Notes: generated by a model not told the origin, from the sequence alone. 64,000 nt of DNA from Serinus canaria (GCF_022539315.1 NC_066326.1:16198601-16262600), one strand, 5' to 3'; shown: positions 12,201-23,918, counted from the stretch's first letter. Numbers and translations are program-made.

Positions 12201-13975
12201 TGGCAGCTGCAGGTAAGGATTACCTAGTGTGTCCTTATTTTAATCTTTTTCCTTTGGTAAATTCAGTCATTTTCATAGTTGCAGCTGCAGTTTTCAGATA
12301 CTGGTCCTGGGCCACAGATAACTTGTGTTTGATAGGTTTAATCAAAGCAAAATGTGAAACCATGACCATTTCACAATGTAGCATTAGAATTTAGAATTTG
12401 TTTTTTGACATGAAAACTACATTGGAGAAGAAAAGCTGCTCCCTTTTTTCCATTGAAAATATAATTGATTTGAACAAAGAACTGAGAATGTGGAAATTCC
12501 AGTTGGTCAGTAGGAGATTTCAATGACCGTACAGTGCTGCCAGGGCAAGTGAACTGGGCTGAGCTGTATTTTGGAGATGTGATGGTTTAGGGACATAAAT
12601 AAAGAAGGAAAACCTGCTTAGGCAAAGGTTCAAAAAAAGAATTATGGAGTTTGGAAACTTCTGGGTAACATTTAAAAGCACCTTGGTGAGCAAAGGTAGC
12701 TGAACTTCCTCCAAACTGCTGCTTCTCCCCAGCTGTTGTTTTAAGCCAATTGCTGAGAAAGAGACACTGGATTGCCTGGAGCCTTCTGTTATTGCTCCAC
12801 ACAATTACTCTACAGTACCAGAGAGGTTTTTCTCAATAAAATTTTTCATTTGCCATCAGGAACAAGTCTGTGCAGAATGTTTCCCTCTCTGATTACAAAA
12901 TTAAATTGGCTTCTGCTTTTCTTTTATAGTTTGTGACGGGAGTGCCACAGTAATTCGTGAGGGCATCTCTTCTGTTTGTTTTTTTTCTTTAAGACTGTTA
13001 AGAATTTCAGTATAAAATGTCTGGAAGTGAAGTATCAAAGTTATATCAGGCAAAAGCAGAAAAATGGTTAACTCATGTGTTGGGTTTTTTAAAAATTTAC
13101 TCCTAATAATATTTTTTAGTGTACCTTTTTATTGTAATGCTCAGAAACTGAAAATCTATTTGTGCCTCAGAAACTGAAGATCTATGGAGCAAAACTTGGG
13201 GTTTGTCACCTTTAAGGTTGTCTTGTTCTGCAGTCTACAGTTATTAATTAATCATTAACGGTTTGCATTTTTTTGTCTGGATAAAGAATATCTTATTCTG
13301 TCTGCTCCTCCTGTGAAACTGTGACCTGAACTGCCTTCTCTACAGCTGAATTCCTTAACTTGCCATCTTTGCACTGGTATTTTTCCTATCAGTTTATATA
13401 TTTGTTTTGAGCCAAAATATTAATTCTGTTCAGAATAATTAAAAACATTTTGTGTGTGTTTCAAATACAGATTAAGATTATTGTTATTGCAGTTATTACT
13501 AACAAAAATTACTGTGTTTACATGGGGGTGAAGTTTTATGAGCACCAGGAATATCACAGCAGCTTCCCAAGGCTCGGAATCTGTTGGCACATTTGAACAG
13601 GACTGTTAATGGAACTTTTTCATTATGTAATGAAGGATCTTACTCAAATACTTCAGCAGCAAACAGAGAATGATCTCTATTTGCCTGCTTCATTTCCATG
13701 TACAAAATTACCTTGTTTTGAGTACTGCACCAACATATTGGCCAAAAGCTTCCCCTGTATTAATTGCCAGAGCTCCACTGAATTTGGGGAACAAAAAGTA
13801 ACAAGTTTGATGAGGGATTTTCTGATATTTGCATTAAATTTTCTTTAGAGTTGTTTAATGGTTAACTATTGCAGTAAGACTGGAATTTGTGTCCCTGCCC
13901 TGGAGGAGGCCCATGCAGGAGCTTCTGGTGACCATTCATGTGCCTCACTGACACTGCTCCTTCCTTCTCTTGCAG
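6266..13975 (+). other. DOCK3: DOCK3 intron A-B (7.7 kb)
   Basis: A GTAAGT...TGCAG phase-2 intron, AT-rich throughout. Apart from a short A-rich run with AAAAC units at 12100-12125 and a 26-bp tandem duplication at 13140-13187, I recognise no repeat, exon or RNA gene in it. Confidence 0.85.
13140..13187. repeat. 26-bp imperfect tandem duplication
   Basis: CTCAGAAACTGAAAATCTAT at 13140 recurs as CTCAGAAACTGAAGATCTAT at 13166, period 26, one mismatch in the first 20 bases. It is a small local duplication with no evident function. Confidence 0.8.
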
Positions 13976-14060
13976 ACATTTGGGCCTTGACTTAGTTCCA
14001 CGGAAGGACTTTGAGGTTGTGGATTCAGATCAGATCAGTGTTTCAGACCTTTATAAAATG
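13976..14060 (+). CDS. DOCK3: DOCK3 exon B (about residues 155-183)
   Basis: This 85-nt exon follows TTCTCTTGCAG. Its first base completes the Glu codon split from exon A (GA+A), then 28 codons follow: HLGLDLVPRKDFEVVDSD, QISVSDLYKM. It ends in phase 0 before GTAAGA. The LGLDLVPRK motif directly after the DWGNE of exon A is a hallmark of the DOCK-B pair DOCK3/DOCK4, and the FEVVDSDQIS continuation fits DOCK3. The peptide belongs to the helical region between SH3 and DHR-1 and contains no catalytic residues. The frame stays open past the donor to about 14171, but that tail is intronic. Confidence 0.95.
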
Positions 14061-16587
14061 GTAAGAAATTCTGTGGGAGATTCCTCTGAGTTTTCACTGT
14101 GGGAGGGAAAGAAGGGAAAATGTTTTTATTCTTTACTCTTACATGTTTTCTTGTTTCTAATGCTGTTGTAAGCTAAATGTGCACCCTGATCCCCAGAACA
14201 GTGTCTCTCCTACCCTAAGCTTTGATACATTTTTATTTTAATTTACAAAGTAACATGCTGTTAACTCTTGGAAGGTTCTCTGGGTTCAGAAAATCTGTGA
14301 GAGCCATTATTTGATTCTTTGAGCAGATTTGCAGATGAAGAATACCTAAGTAAAAGGTCTGGGTTTGTGGTTGCATAGATAATAAACATCTTTGCCCTGT
14401 TGCAAAGACTTCTTGAGCTCACAAAAAAGGGGAGAGAGGAAGGGAAAAAGGGGAGAGAAGTGCATAAGTTAATTTAAGCAAAACTAATCGTTGAACATTA
14501 AGGCCATCCCTGTTGTATGTGAGTGCTCCTTAGAAAGCATGGAGTGCATTTGAATAAGAATATTCGGATTTTCAGGTAAAGTAGTATAATTCCTTCACTG
14601 GAGTGAGTTCCAAATGCTGTCATTATTAGTCACTTGTACAGTCCTGTTTGTACATAATGAAGTTGAATTTGTTTTGGGAATGTGAATTGTGCCATTAGTG
14701 AACTGTAAAGCCACTGATGCATTTTATGACTTAACTGTTTGGATTCTCTGTTAGCAGGCTAATACAGATAATTTTGGTTTGGATTGTGATGTAACTGTAG
14801 AGGGAGAAACATGTATAATTCAGGAAAGTGAATGAAAACCCTTCCTCAGATGCTGTTTTATCTACAAAAAAGACAAATAAAAAGCCCTCAGCAATTATTT
14901 TGTACAACTTCTTCACTTAATATCTTCCAAAGAAAATAGTTGTTTTCTGCATAATGTTGTTAGAGTGTCACTCACTTCTAGGAAGCTTTTAATTTCCTGT
15001 TTTAAAACAGTTTTGACTTTCAGCTATTTAGAATAGGGGCAGAGAGGTCCATGGCTTGGTGATGGCTTTGGTTGCAAGATGTGACTTTTCCTTAAACCAA
15101 GGGCATGTTTTGTAAACAAGCTGGGTGCTGTTGCTGGTTTGGATTATTTGCACTGTGTAATAGTGGATTTCATGGAAAGAAGTAAGAATTATTGCATAAG
15201 AAATATGAAAGTACACCAGTCTATAATGCTAATTTTTAAAGTTTGTTCCTAATATTCCATGGTCTGTGGAGAGTTTAGTGCCAGCACAGCAGTTTTCCTA
15301 CAGCCTGGAAATAACTCAGTAGCAAATTCCATCAGTGAGGACTCAGGGTGTGAGATTAGTTGCTAACTAAGGATTAGTTTATTACTCTGAGGTTTATTCT
15401 GCACATTTTTTTACTCTAAATACTTGGAGTACTGCAAATAGGCAATATTTATTGCCAGAGCAGCCTGATTATGTCACCCCTTAGTCCTGTGACTGTCTCT
15501 GTGCTGCTCCATCCGGGGCAGGGCTCAGGACAGCGCCATTACTCACTTCACACTTCACTGCTGCCGGAGTCTGTAGATGCAAGAGGACAGTGCTGTCTAA
15601 TCACATCTCTTCACAGTCAGGAGGCAATTTCAGGAACAAAAGCAGCTGAAAACCTGTTACTTTTTTTTAACTTAAATTTGGTAAAAAATGAAGGAAAGGT
15701 ATGATGGTGACTTAGGTTGTTTTAGGGTTATTTCTAATGGGTTTGGGGATTGTTTTTATTACTTAACAAAAACCCAGGGAGAGAATCCTCCTTACTTATG
15801 ACAAAATGCTTTATGGATTGTCAAATGAGCAGTGAGGTTTTACACTGTAAAATAATCTTGCAGGAATAGTTGTGAGAGCCAAATTATTTTCTTATATTTT
15901 CAGGATTGTAGGATGTTAAATGTGAAAACACTCATTAGCAGAGCACTGGGTTAGGTAACACATCAGACTTTTCTCTCTGTGACAACAGAGATCCAAGCAC
16001 TTTTTACTCAGCCATTAGATTTAGCACTGCTCTTCTTGATAAATTGTAAGTTGTTACATTTGAGCCTCTCTTTTAGCTCTCATGTTTCATTGCTAAGTGT
16101 GTTTGTGACTGCTGGATGATGCTGTATTCATCTCTTTGGCAGAGCTGTTGTGCTCTGAGGCCTTGCACATCCTGCTTCTCCATGTTACTCATTCTGAAGC
16201 TAAATGCCAGTGGCTGCAGGATGCACAGCACTTGTCAGGAATTGTTGCTGTGCTCCTGAAGGAAAGCAAATTGCCCTTTCCCTATGACAATGTTTGTGAC
16301 TTTAACCAATATGACAGAACACTTTTTAAAAATACATATTACTTTTGAATGGTGGGAAAATATGTTCTCAGGATTCTGCCACAGAGCTCAGCGCTGGAGT
16401 TGCCCCTGGATTGAAGTTGCCATTTAGGAACACAAAGTCCTGCAGAATGTCAGGAACAGTTGGATGGCACATTTTAGTGGAAGGGTTACAAGACACAAAT
16501 GTCTGAAGTAGTTTCAGAAATCAGAAATGTTCAAATCTGGTGATTAATTATGTTTAGCTTTTCTATAAGGTTATTAAAGTGGGTATG

Positions 16588-16883
16588 TGTAGGGGGATAC
16601 AATATAAGAAATTAAAGGTAGTATAGAAAGCAATCTTACCCCTAAAGAGTTGCAGCTGAGCCAATTATTAGAGATTAGGAACAGGCCTGACTCTAACAGG
16701 CCACAGCTGTAGCCAATAAGAAGAGTGCTATAAAAGAGTGGATTGGTGGGTTGAGGGGGAGCTGGAGTCAGTGGGGTGCTGTGAGAAGAAGGAAGAGTCA
16801 GTGCTTCAAGCAGCTGCCTACAAGAAACATCAGGAAGGTACAAAACTCCAGCAATATGGAACCTTTGCAATATGAAAACAACA
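16588..16883 (+). mobile_element. Solo LTR, 296 bp, with 6-bp target duplication
   Basis: The element begins TGTAGGGGGATAC at 16588 and ends AACAACA at 16883. GGTATG flanks it exactly on both sides (16582-16587 and 16884-16889). Internally it has the layout of a retroviral promoter: CCAAT at 16713-16717 and TATAAAA at 16729-16735, both on the plus strand, so it lies in sense with DOCK3. A 6-bp duplication is usual for class II (ERVK-like) elements. The sequence resembles avian LTRs that share the spacing of CCAAT, then GAAGAGTGCTATAAAAG. No internal genes remain. The right-hand junction creates ACAG/GTATGT, a near-ideal splice donor. Confidence 0.85.
16713..16735 (+). promoter_or_regulatory. 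LTR-borne CCAAT and TATA boxes
   Basis: CCAAT (16713-16717) sits 12 bp before TATAAAA (16729-16735) inside the solo LTR, a compact core-promoter arrangement. A start site would be expected near 16760 by the usual 25-30 bp spacing. Activity is not shown by sequence alone. Confidence 0.5.
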
Positions 16884-17879
16884 GGTATGTGTCTTAAGGA
16901 CAAGTTCAGGAGGTGCAGGAAAGGCACAGCTGTTGGCTGTGTAACTGCTGCAGCTTAGGCATTTCTTCCAACTGTGTGAGAGAAAGGCCATGAGTTCACC
17001 AGAGTTCCTAATTAAAAAAAAATAGAGTTCTTAAATGAATAGTTTCAAATTAATGCTGCCATCACCTCTGAACTGTTTATTCTCTATTCAAATGGTAAAT
17101 GTGATTGGTAAGATGGAATAGTCAAGAAAATGAGAATTCAGTTACCCAAAACTCTTCTAGATAAAGAAAACAACTGAGTACAAACTAGACAGAAGATCAA
17201 GAAAACTTTGTTGATTTTTTTTTTTTTAAATTTTCTTGGTAGTTCTTTGTAAAACAAAGCAGATTGGCAGAGAACTGGTTTGTGTGTGTTGGGTTCTAAA
17301 GCCCAGTAAAAAGTCAGATGAGATAATGAAGGCAGAAAGCAGTTTGAGACTGACTTGGGAGTGATGGGATTCACTCACCAAGCATTGTTAGGGAAGTAAT
17401 GAGGAAGAACAACACTGAAAACTGATATTGGTATATAAGATACCATGAGAAAGAGGTCTGATGAGAAACTGGAGGTAAGGAGAATAGTTCTTTCAGTAAA
17501 TTAAAAACAACACCACAAGATGCTCTCTAAGAGGCCAAGTTGGATAAATTCAGAATTCTTTATTTCCTCCAGGCATTAGAGTGAAAGGGAAATTGAGATT
17601 ACTGAGAGTCAGTGTACAAGAACAGAATTATAGAGAAGAATAATGGAATAGCACAAATGGGTAAATAGAAAAATTAGAAAGACAATGCACAAATTCAAAT
17701 ATAATGAGCAAATGTGGTCAATTGTATCAAGAAACAGTTTTATATAAATAACCTGGTACTAACCAGGAAGCTAAAAGAAAGTTTTTATACTGGGAAAAAC
17801 GCACTGGCACGTGATGCAAGAACATAACATGGCACTTAATGTCCTTCTTTCCCCACTGAACTCTGGTAAGGTGGTAACT

Positions 17880-18900
17880 TTCTCAAGAAGTTTTCAGTTC
17901 TAGGGGATTTGCAGCTATGTACATTCCAGTTGGGATCTTTGGAGAAGCCATATCAGACATGTTAGTGATAATCATTGGGAAGATGGGTAAGGTTCCAGAA
18001 ATACCAGCAAAGGGCAGGCCAATTTCACACCATAAGAATAGGTGATGGAGGAGGAGCTGGTAGTTTTTCTCTCCCTGTAACAAAAGCTGGAAAATAATAA
18101 TAATAATAAAAGAAAATAATAGTTACTTGTAGCAAGGACATGAATATTTGTGTGTGTGAACCTGTCCAGAATAAGCTATTTTTAAAACTTCCAGAACATA
18201 GATAAGTCTAGTGGATAGAGGAGAAGCAGCTGATGCCATATTTAGATTTTGGTAAAGGTTTTAAATGTTTGTTTTAATTTAAATTCTCCAAAGGTCATTA
18301 GTTCTAGATGAAATGACTGTAATGTAAACACAGAGCTAATTAGAAAACACATAACAAAAAAAAAAAAAAAGTTGTTAATAATTTGATTAAATAGGAGGAG
18401 GGATGAATTAGCTGAATTTCTTGGGATCATCCTCCATTTTGTAGTACTTCAAGCTTAATGTTTAATTAAGGACTAGATGCTGAAATAAGGAGTCTGCTTA
18501 CTAAGTATATAAAATCCATGTTGTTGGAAATGGTCTTTCTGATTCTTTCAGTGCAGGAAAGGATCAGAATTCCAAATAATAGAGAGAAATTTAAGAAATT
18601 ATGTGAAAAATGTAGTATACCAGGGAGAGTCATAAATGTAAGGTTTTAACTCCTGCAGTAAGTTGTTGGCTCTTAAATGCTGACTGGGACATTACAAGCT
18701 TAGGTGGGTTTGTCGAGGAGATTTGAGGTTATAATGGAATCACAGGCTGAATTAATTAATCATTTCATCCTAATGATGGATAAGAAAAGAATCAATAGGC
18801 CTAGGTTACAATAGCAAGGAATCAATTTAAGTATCAGAAAACACTTTGATGAGGAAAGAGATACTGAACATTGTATCTGTTAAAGTTTGCATAAATTTGC
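17880..18900 (+). mobile_element. Degraded CR1-type LINE body (reverse transcriptase region), sense
   Basis: Fragments in the right order match the CR1 reverse transcriptase reading: AGTGGATAGAGGAGAAGCAG followed by TTTAGATTTTGGTAAAGG near 18210-18260 (compare LDFSKAFD); CTAGATGAAATGACTGTAA near 18304; GAGTCTGCTTACTAAGTATA near 18489; CAGGAAAGGATCAGAATTCC near 18553; and GAGGTTATAATGGAATCACA near 18723 (compare GVIVDHKL). Stops and frameshifts are everywhere, so no protein is made. The left edge is guessed; the element may begin earlier. This is an old copy. Confidence 0.65.
18091..18111. repeat. (AAT)n microsatellite
   Basis: AAAATAATAATAATAATAAA, a short trinucleotide run inside the degraded CR1 region. 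Confidence 0.8.
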
Positions 18901-18989
18901 AGACTAGTTTTTTTTTTGAAAAATAAAGGTAAAACTGATTTTTTTTTTTTTTAGAATGAAGATGGATAATTTTGTAGCAGTCCTATTTT

Positions 18990-19960
18990 TATGTCACTTT
19001 GGAAGGCTTTTCAGGTTGGAAGGGGCCTCAGGGAGGTCTAGGCAAACTTTCTGCTCTCAATGCAAGGTCAATACTGAATTCAGGCCAGGCTGCTCAGTGC
19101 TTTGTCCAGTTGGATGCTCAAATTCTTCAGAGGAAGGGATGGAATGTTGTAATGGCTGCCCTGATGGAGTTACATTTTGCCTTGTTGGAACACTGGGATG
19201 TCCCATGTCGTAGTTGATGACCACAGTATTTTGGCCAATGTGCTGTGCAGCTCTGTGGAGAGCCTGGCTGCCTCTTCATGCTGGGAACTTCATGACTTCA
19301 AGGTTACAGGAAGGCTGCCACAGGTCACCTACAATCCTTCTCTTCTCCAGACTCAAAATGCTGCATTCCCTGCATCCTCCTCAAATACCTTGTGCTGCTT
19401 CACTGGCCTTTGCTGAATGCAGTATTTCAGCTGTAGTTTACTCAGCTGAGGAAAAATGAATTAATGTTATTCTCAGTCTACTAGCTCCATTTCTGGTAAC
19501 GGAAACAGTAAATTGTTAGATGTCCCTGCTGCCTGAGTGCTCCCCTGATTTCTGTTTGACTTGCTTTAGTAGGACCCTGCTATTCTGCTGCCTCCAGTTT
19601 AGGATCATCTGGGAATTTAAGACCACATAAGTCTCAGGACAGAACCCTGAAAAATACACACCATCAGCCACTACCTTTGGAGCCTGAAAATCCTACTGTT
19701 TGTTAGGTTTATTTTATCAAATAATGGGTCTGTCCATGAAGGTGTAAGTTTATAGCTTGGGTACAGGAATGCTGTGGGAGACCATGCTGAGGGCCTAGCT
19801 GAACTGGGGAGGACACAGCAGCCACTAATCTTCCCTCATCTACTGCTTTGGTTATTTTACCTCAGGGGAATCACTTGATCCAGCATAATGTACCCCTGAT
19901 AAATCCATGTTGGTTATTTTCAGTCACCCTCCCATCCAAGTACCCAAAAATGGCATGTAC
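18990..19960 (-). mobile_element. Degraded CR1 LINE, antisense
   Basis: Read on the plus strand it begins GGTTGGAAGGGGCCTCAGGG (19014), then shows CTGCTCAGTGCTTTGTCCAG (19090), CTTCTCTTCTCCAG (19337), CAGTATTTCAGCTGTAGTTT (19420), GAATGCTGTGGGAGACCATG (about 19768) and AAATCCATGTTGGTTATTTT (19900). These follow in order the reverse complement of an avian CR1 3' half, with its 3' end to the left. Short open frames between 18956 and 19459 are shadows of this element. Confidence 0.7.
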
Positions 19961-20501
19961 CCTCTGGGCACTTTGCCTGGCCAGAGGCAAGGGCACATAA
20001 ATTAACTCAGTCAGTGGTTGTATTGTTATAATGTGGTCCTGAAGCATGAAAGCAGAGAGTTAGTCAAATGTAATCTTTTGGTTGTGGAAAAATTTAAAAG
20101 CTGAGGTTTTTACCACTTATTGTCATAGATTTACCTCAGTGTGCACTCTGTAAGCATCAGTGTTTGCTGATTAATCTCTTCAGACCACTTCTTATATTTG
20201 TGTTGCCTGAGTGTCTCACTTTCTGACTTGGATTTAGAGATTAATTTATTAAAAAAAAAAAAGTCAGGACACCTTCAGTAGCTTAAATAACTGGTCTTTT
20301 CTATGCCAGCTGATTCTGAATGGTTGCAGGTGACAAAAAGATGAATAGGCAACTCAACCAACTTGAAGGCTTTTAACATTCAGAAGATGATGCAGTAGTT
20401 ACACAAACAATGGAACTGAAGATCATTATTTTTCTACTGAGAGTGTGAATGAGGACATTTTTATAACTGTGAATGTAAACAGATGTCAAAATATGCCATT
20501 T

Positions 20502-20880
20502 AGAATCACAGAATAGTTTAGATTGGAGGAGACCTTTAAGATCATTGAGCTCAACCATTCTCCAGCACTGCCACGGCCCCACCAACCCCTGTCCCCAGGT
20601 GGCACAGCTTCAGGTCTTCTAAATCCCTCCAGGGGTGGGAACTGCCCTGGGCAGCCTGTTCTAATGCTTTACAATGCTTTGGGTGACAAAATTTTCCCTA
20701 ATAGCTGATCCAGTAGTGAGGAGCCCAAAACTGAGCACAGGATTTGAGATGTGGCATCAGCAGTGTCAAATCCAGGGGCATCCTTGGCCAGCTGGGCCCA
20801 CAGCTGGTGAGGGATTGCAAGGGGCTCAGTGAGCACTTCTGGCAGCTCCCTCAGTACCCCAGCACCTCCTTGGTGTGTTC
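20502..20880 (-). mobile_element. CR1 LINE 3' fragment, antisense
   Basis: AGAATCACAGAATAGTTTAG at 20502, then GAGACCTTTAAGATCATTGA, AAATCCCTCCAGGGGTGGGA and GGGCAGCCTGTTCTAATGCT are the classic reverse-complement start of avian CR1 elements. After about 20705 it jumps to the region reading CCCAAAACTGAGCACAGGAT, implying an internal deletion relative to full copies. Confidence 0.88.
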
Positions 20881-21939
20881 TCATTATGAAGAGTATCTCT
20901 CCTTTTGTGGTTAAAAGTCTTGTTTGTGTTCTGTGTGAAAGACACCCTTGTAGTTTAAGAGTATTGCCAGATACATTTTGTGGGCAATCTTTTGCTTTCA
21001 CCTCCTTTGAAGCTTCATGTTTGTCAACAGATCTGCTAATTCTGATATAGAGTGTTAATGTTTGATCAGAATGAGATGTTGGGTTTGTAATAGAAGGAGA
21101 GAGGTGGGGAGAATGAAGAGAATATTAATAATATGTGGCAGTGTCAATGTTAATATTTTGGTTTAAAATGCTAATGTTAAGATGATGTGCTGAGAAAGGC
21201 ATGGCAGAATCATTAATGATGTTTTTTTTAAAGCTCTCTGAAACCTTTTCAATTTAGATTAGTATTTAAATCTCCCTTTGGAGATTTAATGGCTTCAGTG
21301 AGTCTTGCAGTCCATTTTCTGATTATAATATCTCCTTCTGGCATAAAAGGCCTTAAATACAGCTTCATCCTCTGAGTTTTTAGACATGTAGTTCTTTATA
21401 CTGCTTCTTATTTACAGGTATTGGGCAGCTAAAATTGTTGAAGAGTCTTTAACCAATTTTCAGGATTTCATTTTTTTATTAGAGCAAAAAGATTTAACAA
21501 CCTCTAAAATCCATCTTTCTTTCTAGATGCCTGTGTTTTTTAACATATGCACCTTTCCACAGACAACATAGCAGGAGATGAGGATTAGTGGTGAGGTATC
21601 TTCCCATTCAGCAGAAGAAGACAAAGATTATACAGAATAATAAAATTTTCCAACACTGTAGTAACATTTCTTTTTTAAATTCTGTCTAACTTGTGACAGC
21701 CTTTTACTTTAAAAGCTAAGGTAAATACTCCCTGTAAATTCAAGTAGATAGATAAAGAAACAGCTTAACTGGGAAAAGCCTTTAGGAAAATAAGTGGTCT
21801 TGTGAAAAAAAGGCATGAAAAGTTGGTGATCATTTTGTTAGTAATATTTTAGAATTACTGTTCTAATGCTATATAAATAAAATGTAAATATTTCTTACTT
21901 TCAAAAAGGTTTAAATGTTACTATTTTGTATCTCCACAG

Positions 21940-21981
21940 CATTTGTCAAGTAGACACAGTGTCCAGCAGAGCACATCACAG
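21940..21981 (+). CDS. DOCK3: DOCK3 exon C, 42-nt microexon (about residues 184-197)
   Basis: This exon lies between a TCTCCACAG acceptor and GTAAAT donor. It encodes exactly 14 codons, HLSSRHSVQQSTSQ, in phase 0 at both ends. The residues match the Ser/Gln-rich linker I recall at this position in vertebrate DOCK3, between YKM of exon B and VDT of exon D. Because both ends are phase 0, inclusion or skipping leaves the frame intact, so regulated splicing is possible, though nothing in the sequence proves it. The serine-rich composition suggests a flexible surface loop that could be phosphorylated (inference). It was placed by splice-site and phase logic plus family memory. Confidence 0.9.
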
Positions 21982-23763
21982 GTAAATACCATCCATGATT
22001 GAATTTTTTGTTGTCTGTAAGTTCTTGGTAATGTAGGTAAAGGTATAATGGGGATTACTGGGTAAGTCCTTACCCACAGAACACTTCCTCAGAAGATTCC
22101 CAAGTATTTAAGTCACTAAGGTCCTCCTTCAAATTCCATTTAGGTCTCTTTTCCTGAGCTTGTAACTGTTGTTCTTAAGAGATACAATTGTGTAGAGAGA
22201 TCAAAAGCCTCACTCTGCCCCTGTGACTCTACTGTCTGCCTGTTAACACGTGGCTTAGTGCCTTCTGTTTCACACATCCTTTCTGTACTGGTATAATCCT
22301 GTCCTGGACATGGAATCTGGCTTTGATCTTTACAGACATCTGTGCTTCCACAGGTACCTGTCTTTAAAGAATGGGGATTTCCTTGGTTTAATTTTAAGTC
22401 CAGAACAAAATTCCTTTTAAACGAGTACAAATCTGAATTGTAAGTCTGAAAATTTAAGATTTTTTTTGTTAAACTGTACCTGTCAATGCATTCAGAGGAG
22501 GTGAGCATAGGGAACTTAGGATATTCATGCAACCTGTTTATTAAGATTACAACCCTTTACCTCCATTCATGCTAAAAACTGCAAGCCTACCTTTGCTTCT
22601 ATTCTTTTTTCCTTTGGCCAACCCAGCATTCACTGCTGTAAATAGGTCTTGATATGATGAGCCAAACTGTAAACCTTTCTACTTTTTGGCTTGATTGGTT
22701 GCTCATGTTATCAACCCTTGTTAAGTTTTTTTATACCTGCAGGACAAACTGGCCTGTTAAGCCTTGTTCTAAATCATGGATTGTTTTTGAGAGAAAAATG
22801 CCCTTAGGATTAAGTCCAACTGTTATCCCAGCACTGCCAAGGCCACCACTAAACTCTGTCCCTAAGCACCACATCTACACATCTGTTAAATCCCTCCAAG
22901 GATGGTGACTCCACCACTTCCCTGGGCAGCCTATTCCAATGCTTGACAACCTTTTCAGTGTAGAATTTTTCCCTAATATCCAATCTGAACCTCCCTGACA
23001 CGATACTACTTGTTCCTTGAGAGAAAAGACTAACCCTCATCTGGCTACAGCCTCCTCTCAGGGAGCTGCACAGGGCAATAAGGTCACTCCTGAGCCTCCT
23101 TTTCTCCAGGCTGAGCTCCCTCTGCTCCCTCAGCTGCTCCTCATCTGACTTGTGCTCCAGACCCTTCCCCAGCTCCCTTCCCTTTCCTGGAGAGGCTCCA
23201 GCATCTCAGCTCTTCCTTGGAGTAAGGGGCCAAACCCCAGGATTTGTGGTGTGGCCTCAGCAGTGCCCAGTACAGGGGGACAGTCATTGTCCTCATCTTA
23301 CTGGCTCCAGAAATGACCTTTAGAATTTAATTGCAGCTGCTCAAAAGCAATAATGTAACAAATGTTACTAACAATGCTTTAAGTCCATCTGCTTTAAATG
23401 GAAATCATCAGGACCCACTCCAGTACTGTCTTATAATTCATTTTCAGTACCAGAATCAAAGCAAAAGTTGAGAAATAGGATTGACTTGGTTTACTCGATA
23501 AAATCAGGTTTCCAGTGCATAAACCATTTGTTTTGTATCTACTTGGTTATCACAGTTTCATCAATCTATTCAAATGAGAAGTGTTAAAAATAGAGGCAGA
23601 AAGCTTAATCTAGCCCCTATCTCTGAGGCAGAATATATTTGAGATTAAACTTTTACTTGAGGGTGAGAGGAGAGCAGGATCTCTGTTAAAATGCTCAAGT
23701 TGGTGTGTTCAGGTGTCCTTTCTGTGTCAGGAAGTGCCAATGGTTTTCCCTGGTTTGGCTCAG
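21982..23763 (+). other. DOCK3: DOCK3 intron C-D (1.8 kb)
   Basis: A GTAAAT...CTCAG phase-0 intron. Its middle is occupied by an antisense CR1 fragment (about 22800-23310). The remainder is unique sequence. A minus-strand open frame at 22140-22532 resembles nothing I know. Confidence 0.85.
22800..23310 (-). mobile_element. CR1 LINE 3' fragment, antisense
   Basis: AAATCCCTCCAAGGATGGTG (22888), CCCTGGGCAGCCTATTCCAA (22920), CCCTAATATCCAATCTGAAC (22971), GAGCCTCCTTTTCTCCAGGC (23092) and TGGTGTGGCCTCAGCAGTGC (23248) follow the CR1 3' end in reverse complement. The copy lacks the extreme 3' terminal repeat and is moderately diverged. Confidence 0.88.
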
Positions 23764-23918
23764 GTGGACACCATCCGTCAGCGGCACGGGGAAGCCTGTC
23801 GGATGCCAGTGCCTCATCACTTCTTCCTCAGCCTGAAGAGCTTCACCTACAACACCATTGGAGAGGACACTGATGTCTTTTTTTCCTTGTACGATGTCCG
23901 GGAAGGCAAACAGATCAG
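23764..23918 (+). CDS. DOCK3: DOCK3 exon D (about residues 198-249)
   Basis: This 155-nt exon begins in phase 0 after TTTGGCTCAG with VDTIRQRHGEACRMPVPHH and continues FFLSLKSFTYNTIGEDTDV, FFSLYDVREGKQI, then the first two bases of a Ser codon before GTAGGA. The run HHFFLSLKSFTYNTIGED and the FSLYD motif are the DOCK-B version of the conserved beta-rich segment seen across DOCK-A/B proteins (LFVNLKNVVCKIGED-like in DOCK1). It lies between the N-terminal helical part and DHR-1. The exon is GC-richer than its surroundings. It contains the first in-frame Met (in CRMPVP) that a transcript starting in the preceding introns could use. Confidence 0.96.

Larger units (their letters stand above)
14061..21939 (+). 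other. DOCK3: DOCK3 intron B-C (7.9 kb), repeat-rich
   Basis: A GTAAGA...CCACAG phase-0 intron. It contains a sharply bounded solo LTR (16588-16883), a degraded sense CR1 body (about 17880-18900), a degraded antisense CR1 (about 18990-19960) and a CR1 tail (20502-20880). The stretches 14061-16587 and 20881-21939 show nothing beyond AT-rich unique sequence. Confidence 0.85.

Noticed and set aside
18956..19459. Cys-rich short open frames
   Set aside because: They lie inside an antisense CR1 fossil and change frame across it.
22140..22532. 130-codon minus-strand open frame
   Set aside because: No recognisable motif, no splice or promoter context, ordinary AT-rich intron composition.
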